From contig NZ_UQRQ01000032.1 in NCBI RefSeq assembly GCF_900543425.1, positions 1 to 25,907 of the forward strand: 25,907 nucleotides of DNA, read 5' to 3'. Shown piece by piece: positions 1-7,499 of this stretch (positions within the stretch are counted from its first letter, which is position 1; each line of letters opens with the position of its first letter). The notes beneath the pieces are model-generated. The model searched no databases and was not told where the DNA came from. It worked only from the letters and a program-made list of their open reading frames with translations. Made by a program: the position numbers and the translations under genes. The DNA is from an uncultured Sanguibacteroides sp. (GTDB lineage Bacteria > Bacteroidota > Bacteroidia > Bacteroidales > Marinifilaceae).

Positions 1-54
1 GGTAAAGAATCGGAATAAACTATTTTGAAGTAATAATGAAATAAATGATATAAT

Positions 55-927
55 ATGAGGAGTTGTTTGACTATTTTGCTGGTGATGTTGTTGGGTTTTA
101 CCAACTACAGTAAAGGACAGGAAAAGAAGGCTTATCGCTTGTTTGATGCGAAGGGAAAGGAAATCGAATATAAAGAGATGATGAAAGTGCTGAAAGCACA
201 GGATGTTGTGTTTATCGGTGAGGTTCATAATTGTGCCATAGCTCATTGGTTGGAGTATGAGATGGTAAAGGACTTGTATACTGCGCATAAGGATAAATTG
301 ACAATCGGGTTGGAAATGTTGGAGGCTGATAATCAGTTGATGGTAGATGAATATGTGGGACGGTTGATCTCTTCCGATCGCTTTGAAGAAGAAGCTCGAC
401 TTTGGCCTAACTATCTGACGGATTATGCACCTGTTGTAGGGTTAGGCCGTGAACACGGGTTACGGGTGATAGCCACGAATGTACCCCGGCGATATGCTAA
501 TATGGTGAAAAATGGGGGATTTGAGGCTTTGGAAAAATTATCGGCAGAGGCTAAAAAATATATCGCACCCCTGCCGATTGATTACGAGCCGGATGAAGAG
601 GCTGCCGGGATGTTCGGTTTGATGATGATGACCTCGGGAAAGCATACCGATCCGGAGAATGTAGCCAAGGCTCAAGCATTGAAAGATGCCACGATGGGAT
701 GGTTTATTGCCCAGAATTTGAAGTCCAAATTTGTGCATCTGAATGGGAACTATCATTCGGATTTCAAGAAAGGCATTATTACTTATCTAAATAAATATCG
801 TCCCGGTTTGAAGATCGCAACCGTATGCTCTGTGCGGCAGGATGATATAAAGAAATTGGGGGAGGAAAATGAAGGACGGGCGGATTTTTATATCTGTGTT
901 CCAACTGATATGACCATGACATATTAG
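55..927 (+). CDS. ChaN-like (DUF399/Tiki-fold) secreted protein
   Basis: The 290-residue protein starts with a hydrophobic signal peptide (about residues 2-21) and lacks a clear lipobox cysteine, so it is probably periplasmic or exported. The mature part carries the ChaN/haem-binding uptake pattern: VFIGEVHN near residues 52-59, an acidic LEMLEADNQ segment, and a late LNGNYHSDFKKG stretch near the C-terminus that supplies a second conserved His. These fit the PF04187-type fold, related to EreA and TIKI, whose members have been linked to haem binding or to hydrolase activity. The actual substrate cannot be told from sequence. ATG at 55 is the only start giving the whole signal peptide. The gene stands alone; the next gene has its own promoter-like element. 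Family assignment is fairly sure, function is not. Confidence 0.75.
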   Translation: MRSCLTILLVMLLGFTNYSKGQEKKAYRLFDAKGKEIEYKEMMKVLKAQDVVFIGEVHNCAIAHWLEYEMVKDLYTAHKDKLTIGLEMLEADNQLMVDEYVGRLISSDRFEEEARLWPNYLTDYAPVVGLGREHGLRVIATNVPRRYANMVKNGGFEALEKLSAEAKKYIAPLPIDYEPDEEAAGMFGLMMMTSGKHTDPENVAKAQALKDATMGWFIAQNLKSKFVHLNGNYHSDFKKGIITYLNKYRPGLKIATVCSVRQDDIKKLGEENEGRADFYICVPTDMTMTY

Positions 928-947
928 GATGTTTCGAAAATTCTTCC

Positions 948-1020
948 TACCTTTGTACTAGAAAATGAGACATGAATCCATATACATCCGGGAGGGATGC
1001 TGGTTTGTGTCTCTTTTTTT
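948..1020 (+). promoter_or_regulatory. Promoter followed by a long terminator-like leader hairpin
   Basis: TACCTTTG at 948-955 matches the Bacteroidetes -7 element TAnnTTTG; no good -33 TTTG is seen at the usual distance. A transcript starting near 961 would at once form a long hairpin: 967-978 pairs with 1002-1013 over 12 bp including three G-U pairs, an inner CATCC/GGATG stem caps it (985-989 with 995-999), and seven T follow at 1014-1020. This is an intrinsic terminator in form. Because it sits before the next ORF it could be an attenuator, or the end of an RNA of about 60 nt. A short ORF from 972 to 1040 runs through the hairpin and could be a leader peptide, but that is speculative. Confidence 0.55.
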
Positions 1021-1056
1021 ATGGGTGTGAGAGTGTCTAATCTAAGTAATTGGTGC

Positions 1057-1440
1057 ATGGGAAGAATAAAAGAAAAAAAGCGAGTGGCGGCGGCGAGTAG
1101 GGGGCAGGTTCATCTAAATCCCTTGGGTATTGATGCGGCAATCAAGGCTTACAGGACGGCAGTTCTTGATAGCGAACGGCTAGAGGAAAAGATCCAGGAA
1201 TTGATCCGTATGGGTGATTTTTGCCGGGAGGTTTGTCGGGATGAAGAAGCTCATGATGCTTATGAGCGTGCCCTTATGTTTTGTCGGGAGAACGAGAATA
1301 AACGTTCCCCTAGGTTCTGGGAGGAGGCTTGCTATTGCGCATCCCGTATTGATGAGTTGTCAGCTCATCAACGAAAAGATTGTTCGACAATGGTCAGTCT
1401 GGTTGACTTTTATGCAGATAATTTTCCCGCTGCCTTTTAG
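1057..1440 (+). CDS. Small hypothetical protein with TPR-like helical pattern
   Basis: I do not recognise a named family. From ATG 1057 the product is 127 residues, very basic at the N-terminus (GRIKEKKR), then mostly helical, with paired-helix signatures such as DEEAHDAYERALMF that resemble a tetratricopeptide repeat. No signal peptide or membrane segment is present from this start. In-frame ATGs at 1021 and 997 would add residues, but 997 lies inside the leader hairpin and 1021 directly after its T-tract, so 1057 is the more sensible start. The stop codon sits inside an inverted repeat that probably ends transcription. It converges with hcp, 27 bp away. Expression would depend on read-through of the upstream hairpin or an unseen promoter. 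Confidence 0.5.
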   Translation: MGRIKEKKRVAAASRGQVHLNPLGIDAAIKAYRTAVLDSERLEEKIQELIRMGDFCREVCRDEEAHDAYERALMFCRENENKRSPRFWEEACYCASRIDELSAHQRKDCSTMVSLVDFYADNFPAAF

Positions 1441-1452
1441 TGACAGCGGGAA
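1424..1452. terminator. Hairpin between convergent genes
   Basis: TTCCCGCTG (1424-1432) and CAGCGGGAA (1444-1452) form a perfect 9-bp stem around the stop codon of the small ORF. It also lies 16 bp past the hcp stop on the other strand, where AAAATTA follows it. It could serve both convergent transcripts, though neither side has a strong T-tract. Confidence 0.45.
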
Positions 1453-1467
1453 GTCAGGTCGTATGGA

Positions 1468-3120
1468 CTAATTTTCCAAAAAGAATTTCAAATCATCATC
1501 CGCGGTCGTGATTCCGGCAATACCGAATTTTTCCACGAGTACTTTCGCCACGTTCGGAGAAAGAAATCCGGGTAAGGTCGGTCCGAGGTGGATGTTCTTT
1601 ACTCCAAGATAGAGTAGGGCTAACAACACGATGACAGCTTTCTGCTCGTACCAAGCAATGTTGTAAACGATAGGTAATTCATTAATGTCTTTTACCCCAA
1701 AGATTTCTTTCAGTTTCAAGGCAATAACCGCCAGCGAGTAGCTATCGTTACATTGTCCGGCATCCAGCACTCTCGGAATACCGTTAATATCCCCGAGGGG
1801 TAGTTTGTTGTAACGGTATTTGGCACATCCTGCGGTAAGGATCACCGTGTCTTTCGGGAGTTTCTGGGCAAACTCGGTGTAATATTCCCGGCCTTTCATC
1901 CGGCCGTCACATCCGGCCATGACGAAGAATTTACGGATAGCCCCGGATTTCACGGCATCCACGATTTTATCTGCCAGTGCAAACACTTGGTTGTGGGCAA
2001 ATCCTCCGATAATACTTCCGGTTTCGATGGCTTCCGGTGCCGGGCATCTTTTAGCGTGTTCAATGATTTCACTGAAATCTTTCGGTTGTCCGGGTTTGCG
2101 CTCGATATGTTTGAACCCGGGAAAACCTGCCGATCCGGTCGTGTACACTCGGTCCTTGTAATTTGCGTCCGGATGCGGGGGAACGATGCAGTTCGTGGTA
2201 AATAGCATCGGGCCGTTGAAATGTTGGAATTCATACACTTGTCTCCACCATGAGTTACCGTAGTTTCCGGCGAAGTGTTTGTATTTTTTGAATGCCGGGT
2301 AGTAGTGTGCGGGAAGCATCTCGCTGTGGGTGTATACGTCCACCCCCGTACCTTCCGTCTGTTCCAGAAGTTCATACAGGTCTCGCAGGTCGTGACCGCT
2401 GATCAGTATACCGGGATTTTTCCGCACGCCGATGTCCACTTTCGTGATTTCCGGGTTCCCGTAAGTATCCGTGTTGGCTTTGTCGAGCAGGGCCATGGCG
2501 TCAACGCCATTTTTACCGCATTCCAGTACCATTTGCACGAGCTGATCGGCGGACAGTGGGAGTGTGGTGGCTACCAGCCCCCGGTCGATGAATTCGTAGA
2601 TGGAAGGGTTCTCGTGTCCGAGATTATAGGCGTGTTCCGTGTAGGCGGCCATTCCTTTCATCCCGTAGGTAAGCATTTCTTTTAAAGAGCGGATGTCCTC
2701 GTTTTCGGTGGAGAGAACTCCCACGTGTCCAGCTTTCGATTCCATTTCTTCCAGCGAGTCAGCCGTCCAAAAGGCTCCCTCGAACGTGATCTTTTCGGGA
2801 TTCCCGCCTTTGTCGAGGAAGGTTTGTTTCAATTGTTCCCGTAACTTGATGGATTCTTTGATTTTTTCCACGAAACGTTGCTTGTCAAAGTTCGCATTCG
2901 TGATCGTCATGAACAAACCGTCGAGAATAAAACGATCTGCCGAGTGGTCAACGGCATCAAGGGCTCTGAGTTGCACCCGGTAGTGGGCAATACCTTTTAG
3001 GATAAATAGTAGTAAATCTTGTAAGTTAGCGACATCCGATGTTTTTCCGCATACGCCGCGGACCGTGCAGCCGGTTCCTTTTGCTGTTTCTTGACATTGA
3101 TAACAAAACATTTTTTCCAT
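1468..3120 (-). CDS. hcp: Hybrid cluster protein (hydroxylamine reductase / NO reductase)
   Basis: This 550-residue protein is the Fe-S hybrid cluster protein, which reduces hydroxylamine in vitro and acts as an NO reductase or S-nitrosylase in nitrosative stress. The N-terminal cubane ligands C6, C9, C18 and C24 have the Cys-X2-Cys-X8-Cys-X5-Cys spacing of the class found in strict anaerobes. All ligands expected for the hybrid 4Fe-2S-2O cluster are visible: H243 (SGHDL), E267 (THSEM), C311 (TTNC), C404 (MAGC), C432 (TAGC), C457 (AGQC) and E492 (WYEQK). The length is normal for the family. It is divergent from a Crp/Fnr regulator and has a palindrome upstream of a TACATTTG promoter, which suggests HcpR-like activation. 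No separate hcr reductase gene is present. The start ATG at 3120 directly precedes the CxxC motif and leaves no doubt. Confidence 0.97.
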   Translation of the reverse strand: MEKMFCYQCQETAKGTGCTVRGVCGKTSDVANLQDLLLFILKGIAHYRVQLRALDAVDHSADRFILDGLFMTITNANFDKQRFVEKIKESIKLREQLKQTFLDKGGNPEKITFEGAFWTADSLEEMESKAGHVGVLSTENEDIRSLKEMLTYGMKGMAAYTEHAYNLGHENPSIYEFIDRGLVATTLPLSADQLVQMVLECGKNGVDAMALLDKANTDTYGNPEITKVDIGVRKNPGILISGHDLRDLYELLEQTEGTGVDVYTHSEMLPAHYYPAFKKYKHFAGNYGNSWWRQVYEFQHFNGPMLFTTNCIVPPHPDANYKDRVYTTGSAGFPGFKHIERKPGQPKDFSEIIEHAKRCPAPEAIETGSIIGGFAHNQVFALADKIVDAVKSGAIRKFFVMAGCDGRMKGREYYTEFAQKLPKDTVILTAGCAKYRYNKLPLGDINGIPRVLDAGQCNDSYSLAVIALKLKEIFGVKDINELPIVYNIAWYEQKAVIVLLALLYLGVKNIHLGPTLPGFLSPNVAKVLVEKFGIAGITTADDDLKFFLEN

Positions 3121-3162
3121 GGTTTAGTGTGTTTGATGAATATTTTTTCTATTTGTTTGTCG

Positions 3163-3208
3163 CAAATGTACGGGGTCTGTGAAACAATAGTTGTAATATA
3201 AATTACAA
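3163..3208 (-). promoter_or_regulatory. hcp promoter with upstream palindromic activator site
   Basis: On the minus strand TACATTTG (3170-3163) is a perfect Bacteroidetes -7 element, placing the start site near 3157. There is no TTTG at the -33 position. Instead TTGTAAT (3191-3197) and ATTACAA (3202-3208) form a perfect inverted repeat with a 4-bp centre, the layout of Crp/Fnr-family sites. Its centre is about 43 bp upstream of the predicted start, the usual place for a class II activator. The divergent Crp/Fnr gene is the obvious candidate binder. Confidence 0.6.
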
Positions 3209-3284
3209 ACGTGAATTTAATTTTCAATAATTTATACGAGCGAAAATGAAAAAGGTTAAAAGTAAAATAAGGTACTAAAGAAGA

Positions 3285-3308
3285 AAATGATACATTTGTG
3301 TATCATTT
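3285..3308 (+). promoter_or_regulatory. Perfect palindrome overlapping the -7 box of the Crp/Fnr gene
   Basis: AAATGATACA and TGTATCATTT form a perfect 10-bp inverted repeat around TTTG. The TACATTTG inside it (3291-3298) is also a consensus -7 element, 26 bp before the start codon of the regulator. A protein bound here would block polymerase, suggesting autorepression or control by another factor. Its half-site differs from that of the hcp palindrome, so the same regulator is not certain to bind both. Confidence 0.5.
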
Positions 3309-3323
3309 AAAAGATGGCAGATA

Positions 3324-3992
3324 ATGGATATAGCACGACTTTTTGATTGTCCTTTATGTATGGGAATTCCCGAACGGGAGAGAGAGCAGTTTATGGAAGG
3401 ATTTGATTATAGCGTGAAGAGCTATATGAAAGGGGATGTGGTTTTCCGGCAAGGAGACGTGTGCCGTTTCCTTTATATCTTGTTGGAAGGGGAGGTCGAG
3501 GCGGAAATGACGGATGATTCGGGAGCCATGTTGCGAATCGAGACGATCCGGGCGCCGAGAGCGCTTGCCCCGGCATTTCTTTTTGCCGAGGATAATCATT
3601 TCCCGGTGACAGCTACCGTTTCGGAGAAGGCTGACGTGTTTATCGCCACGAAAGAATCCGTGTTCCGTCAGATGGGACGTTATGAAAGTTTCCTGCGTAA
3701 TTTCTTGTCCGTGAATGCAAACCGGACGACATTTCTGACCGGGCGTTTGCAGTTCCTGTCATTCAAGACGATTCGTGGAAAATTGATCCATTATATTCTG
3801 GAACTCGCCTCTCCCGATAAGAAAAAAGTGTTGTTGGGAAAGTCGCAGCAGGAATTGGCTGAGTTTTTCGGGGTGACTCGTCCGGCACTGGCCAAGGTGT
3901 TGTACGAGCTGGCTGATGAGGGGATGATTTCCGTAAATCGGCAGGAGATTATTATCTTGGATCGGGAGAAAATGCGTAGGGCCTTGAATTAA
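3324..3992 (+). CDS. Crp/Fnr-family regulator, probably HcpR-like
   Basis: The 222-residue protein has an N-terminal cyclic-nucleotide-binding-type beta-barrel (about residues 30-115, with KGDVVFRQGD and LYILLEGEVEAEM), a long dimer helix (about 115-150) and a C-terminal winged helix whose recognition motif SQQELAEFFGVTRPALAKVL spans about 174-193. The Crp-type cAMP-binding Arg/Ser phosphate cassette is not evident. A Cys-Pro-Leu-Cys pair at residues 9-12 is notable but is not an Fnr-type cluster set by itself. Being divergent from hcp, with a palindrome at the activator position of hcp, it is best read as the nitrosative-stress activator HcpR or a relative, which in some bacteria senses NO through haem. 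Family certain; precise role inferred. Confidence 0.85.
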   Translation: MDIARLFDCPLCMGIPEREREQFMEGFDYSVKSYMKGDVVFRQGDVCRFLYILLEGEVEAEMTDDSGAMLRIETIRAPRALAPAFLFAEDNHFPVTATVSEKADVFIATKESVFRQMGRYESFLRNFLSVNANRTTFLTGRLQFLSFKTIRGKLIHYILELASPDKKKVLLGKSQQELAEFFGVTRPALAKVLYELADEGMISVNRQEIIILDREKMRRALN

Positions 3993-4092
3993 CCTGTTAC
4001 GTTGTCTTTTCGGGTATGAAGGGGGAAGAGATTGCCGGTTGTTGTAAAAGGGTGATGTAAATTTAAACATTTTTTCGTCGTTTTCGTTAACA

Positions 4093-4117
4093 CGATAACC
4101 GGGCGGATGGTTATTCG
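4093..4117. repeat. Small imperfect inverted repeat upstream of AI-2E gene
   Basis: CGATAACC (4093-4100) and GGTTATTCG (4109-4117) pair over 8 bp with one bulged T around an 8-nt loop. There is no T-tract after it. It may be an operator or part of the 5' leader of the next gene. The rest of 3993-4139 shows no clear promoter. Confidence 0.3.
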
Positions 4118-4160
4118 GACATCTGTTTAGGGACATATCGTGAACTTAAATTGTGATAAA

Positions 4161-5198
4161 ATGAGTCTTAAAGAACAATACTGGAGATATTCCCTCGTGG
4201 CGATTATTCTGTTGTTGGGAATTCTTATATTTTTTCAAATTCTGCCGTTTTTCAGTGGGATTTTGGGTGCCATGACGATTTATATTCTTTTGCGTAATCA
4301 GATGCTGTATTTGACGGAAAAGAAACGGATGAAACGTAGTATCATGGCTATTCTTCTGTTATGCGAGACGATTCTTTGTTTTCTTATTCCCCTGTCGATT
4401 GTCGTGTGGGTGTTCGTGAACAAGTTGCAGGCCATAAACCTGGACCCGCATAGCTTGATTGCCCCGGTGGAGCATGTGGCTGAGCTGATCCGGGAAAAAG
4501 TAGGGTATGATCTTTTAAGCAAAGGGAATATAGATACAATATTGGCAGCCTTGCCGAAGGTCGGTCAGTTCCTGATGGGGAGCATCAGTAGTTTTACCAT
4601 TAACGTGGTGGTACTGCTTTTCGTGCTTTATTTCATGCTGATTGGCGGGCGGGATATGGAGGAGTACGTGAGCGATATTTTACCGTTTAATAAACGGAAT
4701 AAAAAGAATATACTACACGAGTTCAACATGATCGTGAAGTCGAATGCGATCGGGATCCCCTTGCTTGCCGTGATTCAAGGGGCTGTTGCCACGTTGGGGT
4801 ATTTTATATTCGGGGCACCGAGTCCCGTGTTGTGGGGATTCTTGTCCTGTTTCGCCACGATTATCCCGATTGTAGGGACGGCATTGATCTGGGCCCCGCT
4901 GGCGTTGTACATGGGGATGACGGGACATTGGGGAATGGCGATCGGGTTAGCAGTCTATGCTTTGGTCGTGATTTCGAATGTCGATAATTTGGTTCGGTTC
5001 ATGTTGCAGAAAAAGATGGCGGACACTCACCCGTTGATTACGATTTTCGGAGTGGTTATCGGACTTTCCCTATTTGGTTTCATGGGGGTGATCTTCGGGC
5101 CTTTGCTCCTGTCAATTTTTGTCTTTTGCGTGAACATTTTTAAAGTGGAATACTTGGAAGGAGAGGTACGGACGAGACCCAAGATATACAAACCTTGA
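4161..5198 (+). CDS. AI-2E family transporter (YdiK/PerM-type membrane protein)
   Basis: This is an integral membrane protein of about 345 residues of the AI-2E/UPF0118 family. Two hydrophobic segments near the N-terminus (including YSLVAIILLLGILIFFQI) are followed by another, then an extra-membrane helical region, then a cluster of C-terminal membrane segments. The family's conserved late glycine-rich stretch is seen as FGVVIGLSLFGFMGVIFGP. Members have been linked to export of autoinducer-2, or to Na+/H+ antiport in others, so substrate is unknown. ATG 4161 is preferred; an in-frame GTG at 4140 would add seven residues without a hydrophobic or conserved look. The gene appears to be monocistronic. 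Confidence 0.85.
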   Translation: MSLKEQYWRYSLVAIILLLGILIFFQILPFFSGILGAMTIYILLRNQMLYLTEKKRMKRSIMAILLLCETILCFLIPLSIVVWVFVNKLQAINLDPHSLIAPVEHVAELIREKVGYDLLSKGNIDTILAALPKVGQFLMGSISSFTINVVVLLFVLYFMLIGGRDMEEYVSDILPFNKRNKKNILHEFNMIVKSNAIGIPLLAVIQGAVATLGYFIFGAPSPVLWGFLSCFATIIPIVGTALIWAPLALYMGMTGHWGMAIGLAVYALVVISNVDNLVRFMLQKKMADTHPLITIFGVVIGLSLFGFMGVIFGPLLLSIFVFCVNIFKVEYLEGEVRTRPKIYKP

Positions 5199-5291
5199 TT
5201 CGTTTACAGGTGGTAATGAATGGGGTGTGCTACTCTTTTTTCAAGGTATAACTATCACAATCCTGTTTCTGCTCCCGAACAATAATGTTAC

Positions 5292-5321
5292 CCCGTCGTC
5301 CCGTGGTGAGGGGATGACGGG
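5292..5321. repeat. Stable 11-bp hairpin of unknown role
   Basis: 5292-5302 (CCCGTCGTCCC) pairs with 5311-5321 over 11 bp, with one G-U pair if transcribed and an 8-nt loop. It lies about 95 bp downstream of the AI-2E gene and lacks a T-tract on either side. It may end the upstream transcript or be a bound site. A smaller palindrome, AGGTAT-GA-ATACCT, follows at 5346-5359. Confidence 0.4.
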
Positions 5322-5393
5322 AGTGAAAGGAGAATCCGTAATTTAGGTATGAATACCTGTAATTTGTGTACACGGGAGTTTGGTGTATTTGCT

Positions 5394-5401
5394 TATTTTT
5401 G
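5394..5401 (+). promoter_or_regulatory. Possible -7 promoter element of the MBL-fold gene
   Basis: TATTTTTG matches TAnnTTTG and lies 28 bp before the start codon. A TTTG at the right -33 distance is not found, so strength or activator dependence is unclear. The AGGTAT/ATACCT palindrome at 5346-5359 is placed where an activator could bind. Confidence 0.4.
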
Positions 5402-5428
5402 CGATAGATTTATTATTGAGTTGTATTT

Positions 5429-6520
5429 ATGAAATTAATAAGAAGTTCGAGAAAGCGTATGATACTATGGATTGTGCTGTCGATCGTGGTGATTATGACC
5501 ATTGTCGGAATTGTTTTCATGAATCAGCCGAGTTTCGGGAGAATTCCCCGGGGAGAACGGTTGGCAAGGATTGAACGTTCGCCGAATTACCGGGATGGGG
5601 CTTTCCGCAATATACATGAAACTCCTTTAATGACCTTGGACAAGGGACGTTTGCAGGGATTACTGGACTTCGTTTTTAAGGATAAGACCGGACTGAAACC
5701 GGACTCTGCGTTGACCGTAGTGAAAACGGATTTGCGGCAGATCGATCCGGAAGAGGATGTGCTGGTGTGGTTCGGGCATTCATCTTATCTGGTTCAGGTG
5801 GATGGGAAACGGGTGCTTGTGGATCCGGTGTTCTGCATGGCCTCCCCGGTGTCTTTTATTAACAAGCCGTTCAAAGGAACGGACGTTTATCACCCGGAGG
5901 ATATGCCGGATATTGATTATTTGGTTATTTCCCATGATCATTGGGATCACCTGGATTATCATACCGTACGGGCGTTGAAAGATCACATCGGGAAAGTGAT
6001 TTGCGGTTTGGGAGTTGGCGAGCATTTCGAGTACTGGGGATTCGATAAGGAGCGCATAGTCGAGTTGGATTGGGAAGAAGAGGTTCGTTTAGATTCCGGT
6101 TTTATCATGCATTGCCTACCTGCCCGCCATTTTTCGGGACGAGGACTTTCTGCCAATAAAACGCTGTGGGCTTCGTTTCTGCTTGAAACTCCTTCCCGGA
6201 AGATATATCTGGCGGGAGACGGTGGTTACGACACGCATTTTGCCCGGATCGGGGATTGTTTTCCGGATATAGACTTGGCCATTCTTGAGAATGGGCAGTA
6301 TAACGAGGGATGGAAGTATATCCACTTGATGCCTGATTATTTGATTCGGGCAGCTTTGGACTTGAAAGCGAAAAAGGTGATGACCGTGCATCATTCCAAG
6401 TATGCGCTGGCCCACCATCGTTGGGACGAGCCGTTACGGAACGAGAGGAACATGGCAAAGAACGACTCGTTACACGTGTTGATTCCTGTCATTGGCGAGG
6501 TCGTGAGGTGGGGGGAATAG
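5429..6520 (+). CDS. Membrane-anchored metallo-beta-lactamase-fold hydrolase (NAPE-PLD/UlaG-like)
   Basis: The 363-residue protein has one N-terminal membrane helix (about residues 10-31) after a positive start (KLIRSSRKR), so it is likely anchored with its enzyme domain outside the cytoplasm. The core is a beta-lactamase-fold hydrolase: FGHSSYLVQVDGKRVLVDP, the metal-binding HDHWDHLD at residues 169-176, PARHFSGRGL, the AGDGGY turn that supplies the bridging Asp, and a late VHHSKYAL His. This pattern and the WFGHSS and RHFSGR segments resemble N-acyl-phosphatidylethanolamine phospholipase D and related bacterial proteins, suggesting a lipid or phosphodiester substrate; the true substrate is unknown. 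It ends four bases before the stop of the convergent regulator gene. Confidence 0.8.
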   Translation: MKLIRSSRKRMILWIVLSIVVIMTIVGIVFMNQPSFGRIPRGERLARIERSPNYRDGAFRNIHETPLMTLDKGRLQGLLDFVFKDKTGLKPDSALTVVKTDLRQIDPEEDVLVWFGHSSYLVQVDGKRVLVDPVFCMASPVSFINKPFKGTDVYHPEDMPDIDYLVISHDHWDHLDYHTVRALKDHIGKVICGLGVGEHFEYWGFDKERIVELDWEEEVRLDSGFIMHCLPARHFSGRGLSANKTLWASFLLETPSRKIYLAGDGGYDTHFARIGDCFPDIDLAILENGQYNEGWKYIHLMPDYLIRAALDLKAKKVMTVHHSKYALAHHRWDEPLRNERNMAKNDSLHVLIPVIGEVVRWGE

Positions 6521-6524
6521 TTCT

Positions 6525-6806
6525 TTACAAGTTAAGGTATTCTCTAAGAGCGTCTATATAGTCTTCCAAAGCCTTCCTGCCCGTGTCGGTCAGTTGGCAT
6601 GACGTGCGGGTCTTTTTCCCGACGAACTCTTTTTTCACTTGGATATACCCGGCAGTTTCGAGTTTTTCCAGTTGCACGCTTAGGTTCCCGGCAGTCGCAT
6701 TCGTTTTCTCTTTCAAGTACACGAAATCCGCTGTCTCTACCGACAAGAGCAGGGAGACTATTGCCAGACGTAATTGAGAATGTAATAGCGGATCTAATTC
6801 TCTCAT
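6525..6806 (-). CDS. Small winged-helix transcriptional regulator (MarR/ArsR-like, HTH_34 type)
   Basis: The 93-residue protein is a single winged-helix domain. It starts with LDPLLHSQLRLAIVSLLL, has the recognition helix in TNATAGNLSVQLEKLETAGY, and the wing in KKEFVGKKTRTSCQLTDTG, followed by a short C-terminal helix for dimer contact. No ligand domain is present. The start ATG overlaps the stop of the upstream membrane gene by four bases, so both are co-translated from one message. Such pairs commonly autoregulate; two near-identical palindromes in the promoter region at 7446-7460 and 7513-7527 are good candidates for its binding sites. What signal it answers to is not visible. Confidence 0.8.
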   Translation of the reverse strand: MRELDPLLHSQLRLAIVSLLLSVETADFVYLKEKTNATAGNLSVQLEKLETAGYIQVKKEFVGKKTRTSCQLTDTGRKALEDYIDALREYLNL

Positions 6807-7417
6807 AGTTTTTCGGATTTATTGTTCAGAATATGTCCCGGTATGATCATCATGACAACAAATGACAGGCCAAAGTAGAGATTCCAGAGTATGGTGGCAC
6901 TGTTATTTATCGTGTAACTCATCAGCATATATATGGCGAACACGAAACCCACAAACGGGAGGTAGAGCAAGCACTTCTCCCTGATAACCAATCCCGTGAT
7001 TGCAGTCCCGATACTTGCGTACAGGAGGCATAACGGGAGCATGAGCGTGAAATCACATCTTCCGACAATGAATGATAGAGCCAGCATGACCAGCACGGTT
7101 AACGAGAACAAGGTGCCTACCACTTGCCAGACTTTATTGACCATGCTGTCTGTGTAAGTGACGACGGTCGGGGTGTTCCTTTTTTCCTTGAACGCGAGGA
7201 TAATTACCGGCAGGAACATGAGGAACCAGCCTGCCCACCACCAAGGGGCGTGGGTCATGCAGAGTGACGTGTAGATAATGATCGACAAGATGGCTGTCGT
7301 GTAGCCGTAGATGATGAAGTAATTCCCTTGATCTTTTGCGAGGTTCTTTCTGGTTGCTTGTATCATTTGAGAAATAAGTTCTAAACTTTCTTTCTCTGTA
7401 AACTTTTTTTCTTCCAT
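6803..7417 (-). CDS. Polytopic membrane protein of unknown function, paired with winged-helix regulator
   Basis: The 204-residue protein has a charged cytoplasmic N-terminus (about 35 residues, including ISQMIQATRKNLAKDQGN) and about six hydrophobic segments, starting with YGYTTAILSIIIYTSLCM. No catalytic motif, lipobox or transporter signature is seen. The N-terminal region preceding the first helix is typical of Bacteroidetes membrane proteins encoded with a small winged-helix regulator. It is the first gene of a two-gene minus-strand operon, overlapping the regulator by four bases. Its role is probably tied to whatever that regulator senses at the envelope, which is inference only. Confidence 0.7.
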   Translation of the reverse strand: MEEKKFTEKESLELISQMIQATRKNLAKDQGNYFIIYGYTTAILSIIIYTSLCMTHAPWWWAGWFLMFLPVIILAFKEKRNTPTVVTYTDSMVNKVWQVVGTLFSLTVLVMLALSFIVGRCDFTLMLPLCLLYASIGTAITGLVIREKCLLYLPFVGFVFAIYMLMSYTINNSATILWNLYFGLSFVVMMIIPGHILNNKSEKL

Positions 7418-7445
7418 GTTTGTTGCGTTTGGTGTTTGTAAAGTG

Positions 7446-7460
7446 GTTTGTTTTATAAAC
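7446..7460. promoter_or_regulatory. Operator-like palindrome, copy 1 (in 5' leader)
   Basis: GTTTGTTTTATAAAC is an imperfect palindrome identical at 14 of 15 positions to the copy at 7513-7527. On the minus strand it lies in the leader of the membrane protein/regulator operon, 67 bp centre to centre from copy 2. Confidence 0.55.
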
Positions 7461-7474
7461 TATATTCTCAAAAA

Positions 7475-7486
7475 AATAGCGCTATT
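7475..7486. repeat. Perfect 12-bp palindrome AATAGCGCTATT
   Basis: AATAGCGCTATT is self-complementary and flanked by an A-run on the left and a T-rich stretch on the right. It lies just downstream of the predicted start site of the minus-strand operon, between the two operator-like copies. It is too tight for a good RNA stem, so a DNA-binding site is more likely. Confidence 0.35.
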
Positions 7487-7499
7487 CTTTTTGTTGATA

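Noticed and set aside
2275..2685. Plus-strand ORFs opposite hcp
   Set aside because: hcp has all cluster ligands intact; the opposite frames show no independent start signals or domains.
3348..3359. Cys-Pro-Leu-Cys in the Crp/Fnr protein as an Fe-S sensor
   Set aside because: Only two cysteines are close together and no complete Fnr-type four-cysteine set was found, so an iron-sulphur sensor role is not supported.
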